DNA of 64,000 bases from Ochotona curzoniae (taxonomy: Eukaryota; Chordata; Mammalia; Lagomorpha; Ochotonidae): contig NW_024465885.1 in the NCBI RefSeq assembly GCF_017591425.1, positions 35,782,501-35,846,500 on the forward strand, written 5' to 3'. The notes under the pieces were generated by a model. That model did no database searches. It was not told the origin of the DNA and worked only from the letters and a program-made list of their open reading frames with translations. Made by a program: the position numbers and the translations under genes. Positions 24,820 to 35,950 of this stretch are shown piece by piece (the first letter of the stretch is position 1; every line of letters begins with the position of its first letter).

Positions 24820-24832
24820 TGGGGCTCCATTC
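24820..24832 (+). other. Second primer-site-like motif after the 3' LTR
   Basis: TGGGGCTCCATTC resembles the start of the primer site found after the 5' LTR. A lone provirus has no primer site after its 3' LTR. Confidence 0.35.
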
Positions 24833-26920
24833 TAAAAGGATGCTACTAGATGATTTTGTTTGGTTTTGTGTTACATACCCATATCTATATTGGTTTATTC
24901 TTTTAAACCAATTGCCCCTCTGTTCTCTTAACATACCTATGTCCCCAAATCATGTACCTTAGTATGAGGTAGAGGCAGGAGAGAAGTATGTAGGGAAGTT
25001 TTTGTATGACAGGTGCTTCCCTGAGTTGACAAGGAACTCTCTGAGACCGACTGTCACTCCCAGGCACCTTTTCCTCGTAAGGCCCTCTTGAAGTCCCTCA
25101 TCAACGTCCTCACTCCCGGCACATACGGTATTGACCTTATACCTGAGGCTGATTTGAGAAACAAAGCTTTGCCATTTCAATGTCTGCTCATACGTTACCC
25201 TCTGAGGTTTCCTTAGTGGTCCCTGTGATTTCAGGGTGATGATAACAAATGAAACCTCCGATTTTCTTGCCCTAAGGGTGGAAGAAAAGCACTGCTTAAA
25301 CATTATCTGTTAACTGTTTCCAGTACTGTTGTTATAATTTTGGTCGGTGGGGTATTCTCCAATTCCTCTTAGGAATTCTTTTTGACTTATTATTATGATA
25401 AATAAATAAATATCCATGCCTCTGATATGTCTGAGGGGAATGGCAGCCTAAAATACTGGAAAATCCCAAGTATCAGTTGCATTGTCTTACTCATTAATAT
25501 CATCCTTATTTGTGTCTTCTTTGCATCTTCATAGACATTTCTCTATACCCCTTCCCTGCCACAATATGCATAGTTTTTCCTGTGTGTCGTTATCTTTCCT
25601 TTTCTAATTTTACTTTTTTTTCAATATATCACATATTCCTTTCATGATTTTTGGTTGACTGATTAGTGCACAATACAGTATGAAATACAATGAAAAGATA
25701 AGAAATCAATACTTACAATCAAAGTATTTATGTTGATAAAAACCTTATAAGATGGCAGAAGGAACACAGGTGCTTGTTCAAGTATAAAATCACTAAGGAG
25801 AAAAAGGAATCCATATGTTTTTAATAACGTTCACATTTTGTTATATGCCATGGAATTAATTCTATCTTTTGCCTCATATCTTCCCTTTGCGATACAAACA
25901 TTTCATCCATCTATCATCTCATTTTCCTTTCGCTCCTGTTCTGCACATGTCAAGAACACTCATCAACACTTACGGCGTGCCATGTAATAACTGAATGTCT
26001 TGGAATTTTTCCATCAACCAAATTAGTCTTGCATTTTAAAGCTCAGCATCCCACAAAATCTCAGGGAAAAAAACCACACAACTGTCGAGTTTCTGGCTGG
26101 CTTACAGAAAGTATGCACTCCAGTCCAATTCCTAGTAGAATTTTTATTTCTAGCTGACATCTAATCAACATAGCTTTATTGTCCAAATTTCTGTCATCAT
26201 TCTGGTATTCCTAACCCGCATCAAAGCTGTTTAAAAAAAAAAAATCTCAGCTTTCGCAATATTTTTGCAAATTCTTACACTCTTTCTGAGTAGGCCAATT
26301 CCAAAGACTGTCTTATCTTAAAATCTAGTTAATAGTAATAGTATCACTTCTCAGTATCAGCTTTATTTTCTGTCCACTCTTGGTTACTTTGATCAAAACA
26401 TCCATGAAGAGATTTTTGAGAGAGAAAAATGACTCACTTGGTCTTATAGTTCAAAGATGGACTGACTTCTCTTTCCTAGTCAGGATCAAACAGAAGAAAA
26501 TGTTCTTTAATACCAATCAATCAAAACACTATCTATACATTAATTTGACATAATGTAACTTTTTCTAGGGACTCATTCAACTTAGCTGAGGCATAATTTA
26601 CAAATGTTACTTTTACTATCCTTTATTTCTAAGCAATTTAACTTTCTTCTAAACTATAACGACTGCATTTTATTGACAATACTTTGTTAAAATATTTTAT
26701 CTTATGTTTATTCTCATAATCAAGGATATATTGAGTGAAAAATATTTTAAGTATCAATTATTATGTTGGTTCTATTAATAAAATTGTATAAATTATTATC
26801 TAATAGATTGTACTAGAAAGGTTAATTGCTTTTAAGTTATAGTAACGTCTCAGTTACTTTAAAAACACACATTTTATATTAGCTGACAGGATTGTTCAGG
26901 TAGAGGGAGGCAGTATTTTT
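24833..26920. other. Unassigned DNA
   Basis: 24960-25310 is less AT-rich and holds a 114-codon minus-strand frame (24959-25303) with no recognised motif. It could be another LTR or retroviral remnant. The rest is AT-rich with no recognised element. Confidence 0.4.
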
Positions 26921-27220
26921 AAAAGATGCATTTATTTATTTGAAAATCAGAGATAATGAAAGAGAGAGAGAAAGAGAAATAGAGTGAAAATCTTGTAGTC
27001 ACTGATTTATGGCCTGGCTAGGCCATGCTAAAGTCAGGAGCATGGAGCATCATCTTGATCCCCCACACTGGCAGTAGGGACACAAATGCTTGAACCATCT
27101 TCCACTGCTCTTGCCAGGCCATCAGCAAGGAGCTGGTTAGGAAGTTGAACTTGAATCGTAAAAACCAATGCCCAGATGATGGCATTGGCACAACAGTCTC
27201 ACCAATTGGCACAATGCCAA
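26921..27220 (-). mobile_element. C-SINE, old copy
   Basis: 'aaaagatgcatttatttatttgaaaatcagag', 'aaagtcaggagcatggagcatcatcttgatcccccacactggcag' and 'caggccatcagcaaggagctgg' in reverse-strand SINE order. Confidence 0.78.
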
Positions 27221-27237
27221 ACACTTAATTAGACATT

Positions 27238-27566
27238 ATTTTTTTAAAGATTTATTTTTATTGGAAGTCAGACATACAGAGAGGAAAAGAGATAGAGAGG
27301 AAAATTTTCTATCTGATGAACCTTTCCACAAGCGGCCCCAATGGCTGGAGCTGAGCCAATCTGAAACCAGGAGCCAGGAACCTCTTCTGGATCTCCCACA
27401 TGAGTGCAGGGTCCCAAGACCTTGAGTTGTCCTTGATTACCTCCCCGGGCTACCTGCAAGGGTCTGCATGGGAAGCAGGGCTGCTGAGATAGGAATTGGT
27501 GCCCATAGGGAATCCCAGCATATTCAAGGAGAGGACTACAGCCACTAGGCTGTGCCCAGTGAGGTA
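27238..27566 (-). mobile_element. C-SINE
   Basis: Full-length reverse-strand copy. Tail 'aaagatttatttttattgg', body 'ggctggagctgagccaatctgaaaccaggagcc' and head '…ggctgtgcccagtgag'. Confidence 0.9.
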
Positions 27567-27599
27567 GCATTTTAAAAATTACATGGATCACTAGCTTTA

Positions 27600-27675
27600 A
27601 GTGTGGTGTACTTGAGTCTAGTACATTATTTTGTTGTTTACTATGAGACCTTGGACAGGGTCCTTAATTTGTCTG
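27600..27675 (-). mobile_element. MIR-like fragment
   Basis: 'tactatgagaccttggacagggtccttaatttgtctgc' resembles the reverse strand of the MIR core (…gtgaccttgggcaagtcacttaacctctctg…). Confidence 0.42.
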
Positions 27676-27683
27676 CTTATATC

Positions 27684-28549
27684 ATATTAGTTAGGATTCT
27701 CTACGAAAACAGAACTCATATCTGAATTTATAGAGATGATAGATAAATATTAGAGAGATGGATTCAGAAGTAACATGCTATGGGAATTGGCTCATATGAT
27801 TACAGAGTCTAAAAGGAATGCTAGGAAAGCCAGTGAAGTGACACAGTATGAGTCTGAAGGCGTAAAACCAAGGAAGTTAATGATTTAACACCCATTCCAA
27901 TGCCAACGGCCCGCCAGTATGGGGGAGGGACTACTGATATAAATCCTGGAGTCCAAATGTCCAAGAATTAGGATTTCTGATACCTAAGACAAGAAGAAAG
28001 TGAATTTACCTTTTCTCCACCATTTTACTCTAATTCACATTCACAGATGGATAATATGAGCAGTAAATATCGTTGAAGATCAAATAATCTTAATTATATC
28101 TGCTAATTCAAATTCTGCATTGGGACTCAACAGAGTCACTGAACTTTAAAGTGGGCCTGCCTCATTGGCTGCTCTTCTTCTGCCTCAACTCCCTGCAAAC
28201 AAGAATGGGAAAGCTAAAGAAGACGGTGCAAGTGGGTAACCAATTGATAAGGGGTCTGGTTCTGGAATCTAGAGTTCACAGACTGCTGGTGCCAGAAATC
28301 AAGGTCAAAAATTTCAGGCAATGATCTGTAGGTCATCACTGGTATACAGCCCAGTGTGAGGCCTTCAGGCAAAGGTCATCAGTTCAGTTGGGCAAGTACG
28401 CAAGGTCACAGAACTGTATGATTTAAGGATATCTTTGAGACAGGCATGCACTGACATCTGTACCTAGGTCACATTTTGCTCCTTGATCACCAAAAACTGA
28501 GTGACTAACATGAATATGGGGCGTGGCTACTAAAATTCATTCCACATCA
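27684..28549 (+). mobile_element. ERVL-type LTR, MLT2-like
   Basis: Begins 'ttagttaggattctctacgaaaacagaa', then 'atagagatgatagataaatat', 'gggaattggctcatatgattacagag', 'gtgaagtgacacagtatgagtctgaaggcgtaaaaccaagg' and 'ttctccaccattttactctaattc', which follow the MLT2 order. The stretch from about 28100 to 28480 fits poorly and may be another insertion. The end 'ggctactaaaattcattccaca' resembles the LTR 3' part. Confidence 0.6.
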
Positions 28550-28866
28550 GGGCCCAGCAAAGTAGCCTAGTGGCAAAGTCTTCACCTTGCACAGGCCAGG
28601 AATCCATATGAGTGCCAGTTCTAATCCTTGCTGTTCTGCTTACCGTCCAGCTCCCTACTTGTGGGCTGAGAAAGCAGTTAAGAATGGCCCAAAGCTCAAA
28701 GTGTAGGAGACCAAGAGGAGACCCCTGGCTTTTGGCTTCCGAACTACTCAACTCTAGCTGTTGAGGCCATTTGGGGAATGAACCATCAGACTGAAGATCT
28801 TCCTCTCTGTCTCTCCTCCTCTCTGTAAATCTGAGTTTCCAATAAAAGCATAAATAAATCTTTACA
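28550..28866 (+). mobile_element. C-SINE
   Basis: From 'gggcccagcaaagtagcctagtggc' to 'tttccaataaaagcataaataaatc'. A gap in the middle ('cccaaagctcaaagtgtaggagacc') removes the 'gggaccctgcacc' part. Confidence 0.9.
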
Positions 28867-28978
28867 ATAATTTGTAACTTTTGTGACCTGACTCCCTAAG
28901 CAGTTCAGTAAACAGTTGATGCAGTGAGTTTGTGGTATCATTTCTCTTTCGAAGAAGAGAAAGTTCTCGCCATCTGCT

Positions 28979-29310
28979 TTTTTTTTTTTTAAAGATTTAT
29001 TTTTATTATTTTTTTATTGGAAAGGCGGATATACACAGAGGAGAGACAGAGAGGAAGATCTTCCATCCGATGATTCACTCCCCAAGTGAGCGCAACGGCC
29101 GATACTATGCCGATCCGAAGCCAGGAGCCTCTTCCAGGTCTCCCACGCGGGTGCAGGGTCCCAAAGCTTTGGGCCGTCCTCGACTGCTTTCCCAGGCCAC
29201 AGGCAGGGAGCTGGAAGGAAAGCGGGGCTGCCGGGATTAGAACCGGCGCCCATATGGGATCCCGGGTGTGCAAGGTGAGGAGCTTAACCACTGTGCCACC
29301 GCGCCGGGCC
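28979..29310 (-). mobile_element. C-SINE, young copy
   Basis: Near-consensus reverse-strand element with the complete GGCCCGGCGCGGTGGCACAG head at its right end. No clear target-site duplication was seen by eye. Open frames at 28989-29318 and 29086-29358 are SINE translations. Confidence 0.92.
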
Positions 29311-29898
29311 AAAATCATGGTTCTTACACTAGATTCTTATGGCCCTTTTCAGCTTTAACATTCAGCAATGCTGTTAAAATTCAAAGTAAATTTAAAAAAA
29401 AATCACTGAAAGAATGACATCCTAACTATATGTGCCTCAGTATTTTGAGAACATTTGTATTTTTGCAAAATACAAATGTATCTTAAATTCTTAGAAATAT
29501 GGCCCAGAATTACTGTTTAGAAATGCAATCAAATTATTATAAAGACAAAAGCACAAAATGACCAACTGTAATATAAGGTGATGCATTTTATAAATCTTTG
29601 CTCAATTTAACGTCTTATGCTCTAGCTGAATATGAAGTACTGCAAGCACTTCTCCTTGTGACACAACCTACATCAGTTTTAAAGTTTTGCTTTCTTTAAG
29701 CAAATGAAAATGTATTTTATAACAGAAGTGTGCACAAAAATAAGTATCGATTAACTTGAAACACAAATCATATCGAAATAAAATACTCCATCATCTTTTG
29801 AACTAGATTTAAAAAAATGTTAATAGTGTGGAAAGATTAGGTGAGATTCTAATTGTTAACGATTACCAATTCACACCATTCTGGCAATTTCAATATCT
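29311..29898. other. Unassigned DNA
   Basis: AT-rich with no recognised element. Confidence 0.45.
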
Positions 29899-30190
29899 CG
29901 GGGCCCATCGTCATGCTGCAACAGCTCAGTGCACTGTCTGTGATGTTGTCAGCATCCCATAGAGGTAGGTGCTGATTAGAGTCCCTCTACACCATTTACA
30001 ATACTGCTCCCCTCTGAGTCCTGAGAAAGGCAGGGAAGAATGGCTCAAGTGTTTGGGCCAATGCGTTCATATGGGAGACTCAAATGAGGCTCTTGCTGTC
30101 TGAGGAGTGAAACAGTTGATGGAAGATCTCTCTCTCTGTGTCACTACTCCGTTCTTTGTAACTCTTTTAAGCAAATAGATCTCAAAAAGT
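29899..30190 (+). mobile_element. C-SINE, old copy
   Basis: 'ggggcccatcgtcatgctgcaacagctcag', 'gtcagcatcccatagagg', 'aagaatggctcaagtgtttgggcc' and 'cagttgatggaagatctctct' follow SINE order. Confidence 0.75.
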
Positions 30191-30196
30191 AAAAGC

Positions 30197-30522
30197 AGTG
30201 CCTGGCGTGGTAGCCTAGTGCCAAAAGTCCTCACCTAGAAGATGTGGAGATTCAATACAGGCACCGGTTCTAATCCCAGCAGCCTGCTTCCCCTCCAGAC
30301 ATCTGTTTGTGGCCTGGGAAAGCATGCGGGACAGCCCAAAGCTTTGGGACCTTGCACCTGTCTGGGAGATCTGGAAGAGGCGTGTGGCTCCTGGTTTTGG
30401 ATTGACTCAGCTCTAGCAGTTGTGGCTGCTTGGAGAGTGAATCAAAGGATGGAGGTTCTTCCTCTCTGTCTCTCCTCCTTTCTGTATATCTGACTTTGCA
30501 ATAAAAATAAATACATAGTTTT
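30197..30522 (+). mobile_element. C-SINE
   Basis: 'agtgcctggcgtggtagcctagtgcc' head, 'caccggttctaatcccagcag' B-box region and 'gcaataaaaataaatac' tail. It lies immediately downstream of an older SINE. Confidence 0.9.
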
Positions 30523-33300
30523 TAAGTAAAAACATAGGATCCTGTATATATAGGTATGAATTTTTGGGTACATGTACATTCAAAGGAAACTGGAAAATTC
30601 AAATGAAAATGGAAATAAAAGTATTTTTTTGATAGATGTGCACCCTCAGGATTAAGAGGCTATGTGATAAAATATTGGTCAAATCAACCATCGGCATATC
30701 ATTAGAACTGAGATCATCATTTTGAAACTTGTCAATACCAAGTTACAACCCTCCAAACTATAAAGCATTTCAAAAAACAACATTTAGAAGGCCGGGTGAG
30801 GCTCTGTAGAATTGTCTATGAATTCCCACCATTGCTACAGAATCATCAGTATCCTTATTATCAGCTTCCTAAGACCTCTTAAAAATATTTTCAAAACGTG
30901 ATCTGAGACCCTACTAGAACTACTTCCCCAAGGGATTGTTACCAGTCATAGTTCTGTAGATATGCATCCCATTGCACTGCTGCCGAGTGACTGATTGCTA
31001 CCAAAAAGAAAGATTTAGCTGAGCAATGATCAGGAGTGGTTCTATACATTATTTTCAATCAGCATTTTGTCTTGAATAACTCTCTTAAGACAGGCCATAA
31101 TACACAGCCATTTTGATAGATTCTGTTATGCAGACGAGGTATTCCTCCAGGTGCAACCTGCCAAAGGAGATAGAAAATTGTAGCAAATACAGAGGGAAAA
31201 AAATTACAATGAATCAAATTTGGAAGAAAAGGCCAGGTTACTCCTGATAACAACATGAAATAAATAATTGGGTTGGATTTTTGTGGTCCACTAAAATACA
31301 ATAAAGATATAAACGAGAGAATGTTGCCAACATGAGCCTAGTGTAATTTAATAAATATGATTAAATTGACACAGGAATCCTTTAACCTATTTTATCAAAC
31401 GCATGGCATATTTATACTTTCACTGTAGAAAGTAAGTAAAATAACACTTGCTTACTAAGAAATTGTTTCAGGTAATATATCATCCAGGGACAAATTTGAA
31501 AAACTATGCTTCTTTTATAATATTAAAACTTTTAGAATTTTTAGAAATACATACTGATGTTTTGAAGTATATGATCCTTCCATACCAGAACCTTCTTTTT
31601 TAAATTAGAGCATTTTTATCTAAAGCAAGTTTTCTGGGACAAGGCTTGAATTACAATTGTTTGTCAGTAACACTTGGCAGTTATTGCCATGCTTGATATT
31701 TATAAGAAACATCTTTAACAGTGTTTTATCTTACATCAGCACACTTAAACATATATAATCATGGTTTCAAAGCATCTATTCTTAATTAGTTCTGACATAG
31801 AATCAACTTTCATAGATAATCTAATGCTTCCTAAAAAAACAAATTAGAAATAAATTCAAAAAGAAAACACAAAACTAAAGTTATTGTTTGACCTTGGACA
31901 ACTCTAAATGATTCAAGTTTTCAAAGTAGAATTATATTCAGGCAGATCATCGACTGATACAAGAGCAGCACATGCCTGGAAAGTGCATTTTTGCCAAGTT
32001 GTTTAGACAGCAGAGACAAACTAAGTCTACCGTTATCTCCATTTGGGGGGAGATCTGTCACTTTCCATTTTATATTATTAAAATGAATGAGATACTAACA
32101 ATACTTATTTGATCCTGTACATTTTGCTTTCCTGAACAGAAGTTGGAGTTCATCTCTGGGACTACTCCTCCATTAGCTGGAAATAGAGCATTTCAGTGTA
32201 AAGCTAGAGAAGCTGCAACTGGTGCCTGAGAAAGGTTAATTGCGTGATTTGTCAGGCTGCTCTGACCCTAATCACTACAGCATACCTGAAAGTCACAGGT
32301 GTGATAACCCAGCACCCAACACAGAACCTTTCTGATTAGTCATTAAGGGCCAAATAAAGGCAAGTGGATTTATTCTGGACAGAGGAAAGATAAATGGCAG
32401 ACAACTATTCAGGGAATTTGCGGAAATACAATTCTTCTTGGAACTTCATGTGACTACTGAAATTAGCATGCTGTTAAATTTAGGGTCTTACAGGAGGTAC
32501 ATGGTGGGACATTTTCTGGTTTATGAAGACCAAGATGACCGCTGAGTATTTCAAAGTCAGAGAGAGGAAACTCAAGCCCTGGGAATTGTTTGGCCCAATA
32601 ATCTTTCTTTTGTTTGTCTCTATTCCCCAGAAACCTAAGCGATATCAAACACTGTTCTTGTTATGATCCTTCTGTTAGCACAGATGTAAGGCCACTATAG
32701 ATCAGGTTTATTTTTTCTTGTTTTATCAATAAGATAAATCAAAATTTTACTTTCATGGGAATTAGGATCATAATGGACAGGAGAGAATCTTAAAATCCAT
32801 GGAAAATAAATCTGAAAGCTTAGCTTATCATTTCTTGCTTTCATCTAAAGTACAGCTGTCTTCTAATTTGCCTTATTTTTCTGGTTGTGACGTAAAATCA
32901 GGCAGCAAATAAATCCATTGCCTTGGAGTCACTTTGATAAGGCTTCCAGGTCATTAAAACCAGCTACAGGCAAATGATGTCCTTTGTTTAGAAGAAACAG
33001 AGTCTATGTGCTTTCGTCAAGTTTCTAAATCCCATGTACATGCAGACACTCCAACGTCAAGTTCTTAGTCTCCTTTGTCATTTGCAAAGGACTCTATATG
33101 TATCTTTTCCTTTGGTATGGAATTTTGACAAAAAGTGCAGGGATAATAGGAGCTCGCAAATGAAGTGGCTGAAATCAAGCCATCTTCCATGCAACAATAC
33201 ATTACAAATCACCAAAAATACAAAGGTTTGCTTTTCATGCAAGGGTGTATTGATTTTTTTTCAAAAGAGTTTACAGATTGATATAATAAAACTTTTGTAA
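30523..33300. other. Long interval without recognised repeats
   Basis: No SINE, L1 or LTR signature was recognised over about 2.8 kb, the longest such gap in the window. Composition is mixed and, from about 31900, less AT-rich than usual. Short frames (31059-31301, 32463-32648 and 33034-33300) have no motifs. It could harbour conserved non-coding elements, but conservation cannot be read from one sequence. Confidence 0.45.
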
Positions 33301-33304
33301 CATA

Positions 33305-33435
33305 TTTATAAACAAATTGTTTCAGTGGAAGGGCAAATCAGATTTGCAGAGGGAAGGAAAGAGAAATGAAGATCTTCTATCCACTGGTTCACTCCAAGAA
33401 AAGGCTACAGAGACCAGGTCTGAGTCACCGATCCT
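33305..33435 (-). mobile_element. C-SINE 3'-end fragment
   Basis: 'agagggaaggaaagagaaatgaagatcttctatccactggttcactccaagaaaaggc' is the reverse-strand CT-rich and 3' part. The remainder is missing. Confidence 0.62.
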
Positions 33436-33524
33436 TCATTCCATGCCTGCGATCTAGTCTGAAACACTTTAATGCACTTTAAATACAAAGTTTTATTAAA
33501 TCTAAATATCAATGAATGCTATAC

Positions 33525-33603
33525 TAATATGTGTATATACATATAAATAGATATACACATATATGTGTATATAAATATATATATATATAGAGAGAGAGAG
33601 AGC
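33525..33603. repeat. (TA)/(TG)-rich and (AG)n low-complexity tract
   Basis: Alternating TA/TG dinucleotides with self-complementary stretches followed by six to seven AG units. Confidence 0.85.
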
Positions 33604-33644
33604 AACTATAGATATGTGCTATTGCAGAAATTTATACTTGCTAT

Positions 33645-34020
33645 TAGTTTGAGTGTCCCCCCAAAGCCTAGCCCACAGGTTAGGGGTTTATTACTTCAAT
33701 ATGTCAATGGTGAATTAATTAATGTTATGTCTTAGTAGTTTGCCTATAGAAATTTAATCTATTTGATATGTCTAAAGTGGGGAATTTGGGTTCAGACACA
33801 GACCATATTAATTTGTCACAACTCAGTTCTTATGTTGGAATCACGATGGTTTATTAATAAAGACACACAGCCATGGCACACTAGAGTCCTCTCCTGGTGC
33901 TCTGCCATGGACAACTCCAGCCTTCTCTTTGCAGATCTGTGGGGCTGCCCGATTTTGGCCTGCATGCCTGTAAGCTCCAAAACAGCGAGACAAAGTGTGT
34001 CTTTTTCTTAAGTAGCTTCC
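33645..34020 (+). mobile_element. Possible MaLR LTR (MLT1/MST-like)
   Basis: 'attagtttgagtgtccccccaaagcctag' resembles the start of this LTR class and 'gtaagctccaaaacagcgagacaaagtgtgtctttttcttaag' its 3' end. The central part is highly diverged. Confidence 0.45.
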
Positions 34021-35060
34021 CTGAGAGATTTTTCTTTTTTTAGTAGTGATGGAAAGCTTAGAGATAGTATGTGTGTATGTATAAGTGTGTGTATATCTCC
34101 TAAATGTTTCATATATATTTACATAATATTTAATTTCGGGCACAAAATGCAACCCTAACATTTACTTGGTGTGGTTTCAAATATACCTTATTATAAGCTA
34201 TATCGATCCGTCTTGCAGGGTCATCACTATAATTTATCAGTTTTCAAAATAAATACTTAATACTCAGCTGCATACAGTTTCTAGTTTACAGTAAAAATTA
34301 TTAGTAAACAAGCATTTTCATTAACTTCACAGCATGAATTTATAAATATGCTGTGAATCACTTAATATCTCTCTAAAGTATAGTTTTAATGGAGTCTTTG
34401 ACAATGCTGAGAGATTAAATATTCTGTTTATATATAATTTTCAATGGATTTGTTTTTTGCGACATATTTACAAAAGCGTTTTTCAAAAATATTAGCAAAA
34501 TCGCCCATTACTTACTGAAATATATGAAATGCAAATCCTTTTCTTTAAATTTAATATAGACCAGGGAATATAAACAACAGTCTAAGAACTTCTTAAAAGA
34601 ACATTTTAAGTTATGATTTTGAAAGTTCTTTTAATAAGAATTTTCACATAGATATATTGTGTGCTGGTCTTAACATCAATTTTTTAATGATTTTTTGTTG
34701 GCAAAAAATAACAAAGGAGAGAAAATTAGATTCTTTTATGCTGAAAAGAAACTTCAAAGTTGTTATTGATCTTTTCACATCACATTATAAGTGCATTGAC
34801 TTTGATTGTGGAACAGACCAACTATTAACAGTCTAGAGCAAGTTCGGTGCAGTTTTCACTGTGAGTTGGTGTATGTTAGCAACATGAGCCAAGATTGTGT
34901 GGCAGAACTGTATGATGCCCGCTTTCCCAAGCTCAAGCAGCACATTGGCATGCAAGTACCAGAGATCTTGCCTTTGCCAGACTCATGATTTTTTTAAAAT
35001 TAATGTGTCTTATATTGAAAAATAAACTTCACATTCCATGTGTTTTTTCATCTAGAAAGA
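34021..35060. other. Unassigned DNA
   Basis: AT-rich except for 34806-34988, a less AT-rich 60-codon plus frame without a recognised domain. Confidence 0.4.
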
Positions 35061-35220
35061 AGATTTTAAGAATTATTTTTATTTTATTTGCAAGATAGAA
35101 AGAGAAGCAGAGTTTGATTTTTCCATTTGTTGCTTCACTTTCCCAAAACCCACAGTCCCAGGGCTGGAGTTAGCTCCTTCTTTGAATTGCCTATGGTGGC
35201 AAAGTCTCAAGTACTAAACA
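35061..35220 (-). mobile_element. C-SINE, old copy, first part (interrupted)
   Basis: 'aagattttaagaattatttttatttt…aagatagaaagagaagcagag', 'tcccagggctggagtta' and 'caaagtctcaagtacta' match the reverse-strand 3' half. It is split by the 35231-35563 insertion and resumes at 35581. Confidence 0.6.
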
Positions 35221-35230
35221 TGTCATTGTT

Positions 35231-35563
35231 TATTTTTTTTAAGATTTATTTATTTTTATTGGAATGTCGAATATACATAGAGGAGGAGAGACAGAGAGGA
35301 AGGTCTTCCTTCCGATGATTCATACCCCAAGTGAGCACAACAGCTGATGCTGTGCTGATCCAAAGCCAGGAGCCAGGAACCTCCTCCAGGCCTCCCACAT
35401 GAGTGCAGGATCCCAATGCTTTGGGTTGTCCCTGACTGCCCCCCCAGGCCACAGGCAGGGAGCTGGATGGGGAGTGGAGCTGCTGGGATTAGAACCGGCG
35501 CCCATATGGGATCCTGGCATGTTCAGGGTGAGGATTTTAGCCGTTAGGCCACACCGCCGAGCC
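35231..35563 (-). mobile_element. C-SINE nested in an older SINE
   Basis: Full-length reverse-strand copy flanked by the exact 10-bp target-site duplication tgtcattgtt at 35221-35230 and 35571-35580. Confidence 0.92.
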
Positions 35564-35580
35564 TTTACCCTGTCATTGTT

Positions 35581-35680
35581 GTCCTGTACATTTATACATT
35601 ACCAAGAAGCTGTATTGGAAGCTAGGTAGCTGAGATTCAAACAAATAGCTCTAACAAAGAATGCCATGTACCATGCTATA
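35581..35680 (-). mobile_element. C-SINE, old copy, second part
   Basis: 'tacattaccaagaagctgtattggaagctaggtagctgagattcaaacaaatagctc' continues the older SINE body (…cattagcagggagctggatcggaagtggagcagc…) interrupted at 35220. Confidence 0.55.
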
Positions 35681-35784
35681 CCAGTTTTTCCCCATATATT
35701 TATTCATATGAAGAAGTTACCCAGTGCTAAAGTAGAAACATGCCTGTGAATGACTATGAAATGAAAATTACATAAGTGTTTATC

Positions 35785-35950
35785 AGGACCCACAGTGATA
35801 ACCTAGTGGCTAAATTCTTGCCTTGAGTGAGTAAACTCTCTGGCTGTTGTGGCCAACTGAGGAGTGAACCAATGGATGGAAGATCATTTTATCTCTCCTT
35901 CTCTGTTGTAAATGAACTCTTCCAATAAAATTAAAATAAATATTTTTAAA
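35785..35950 (+). mobile_element. C-SINE with large internal deletion
   Basis: Head 'aggacccacagtgataacctagtggctaaattcttgccttg' joins directly to the 3' part 'ctggctgttgtggccaactgaggagtgaaccaatggatggaagatc' and an AATAAA tail. About half of the element is missing. Confidence 0.85.

Noticed and set aside
24959..25303. 114-codon minus-strand frame as a possible retroviral gene
   Set aside because: No retroviral motif could be seen. Kept as unassigned sequence.
27684..28549. A new DNA transposon or regulatory domain
   Set aside because: The 5' 400 bases follow the order of an MLT2-type ERVL LTR, which explains them without a new element.
34806..34988. 60-codon frame that looks codon-like
   Set aside because: No family match was recognised, and there are no splice sites or repeat flanks to support an exon or processed pseudogene.
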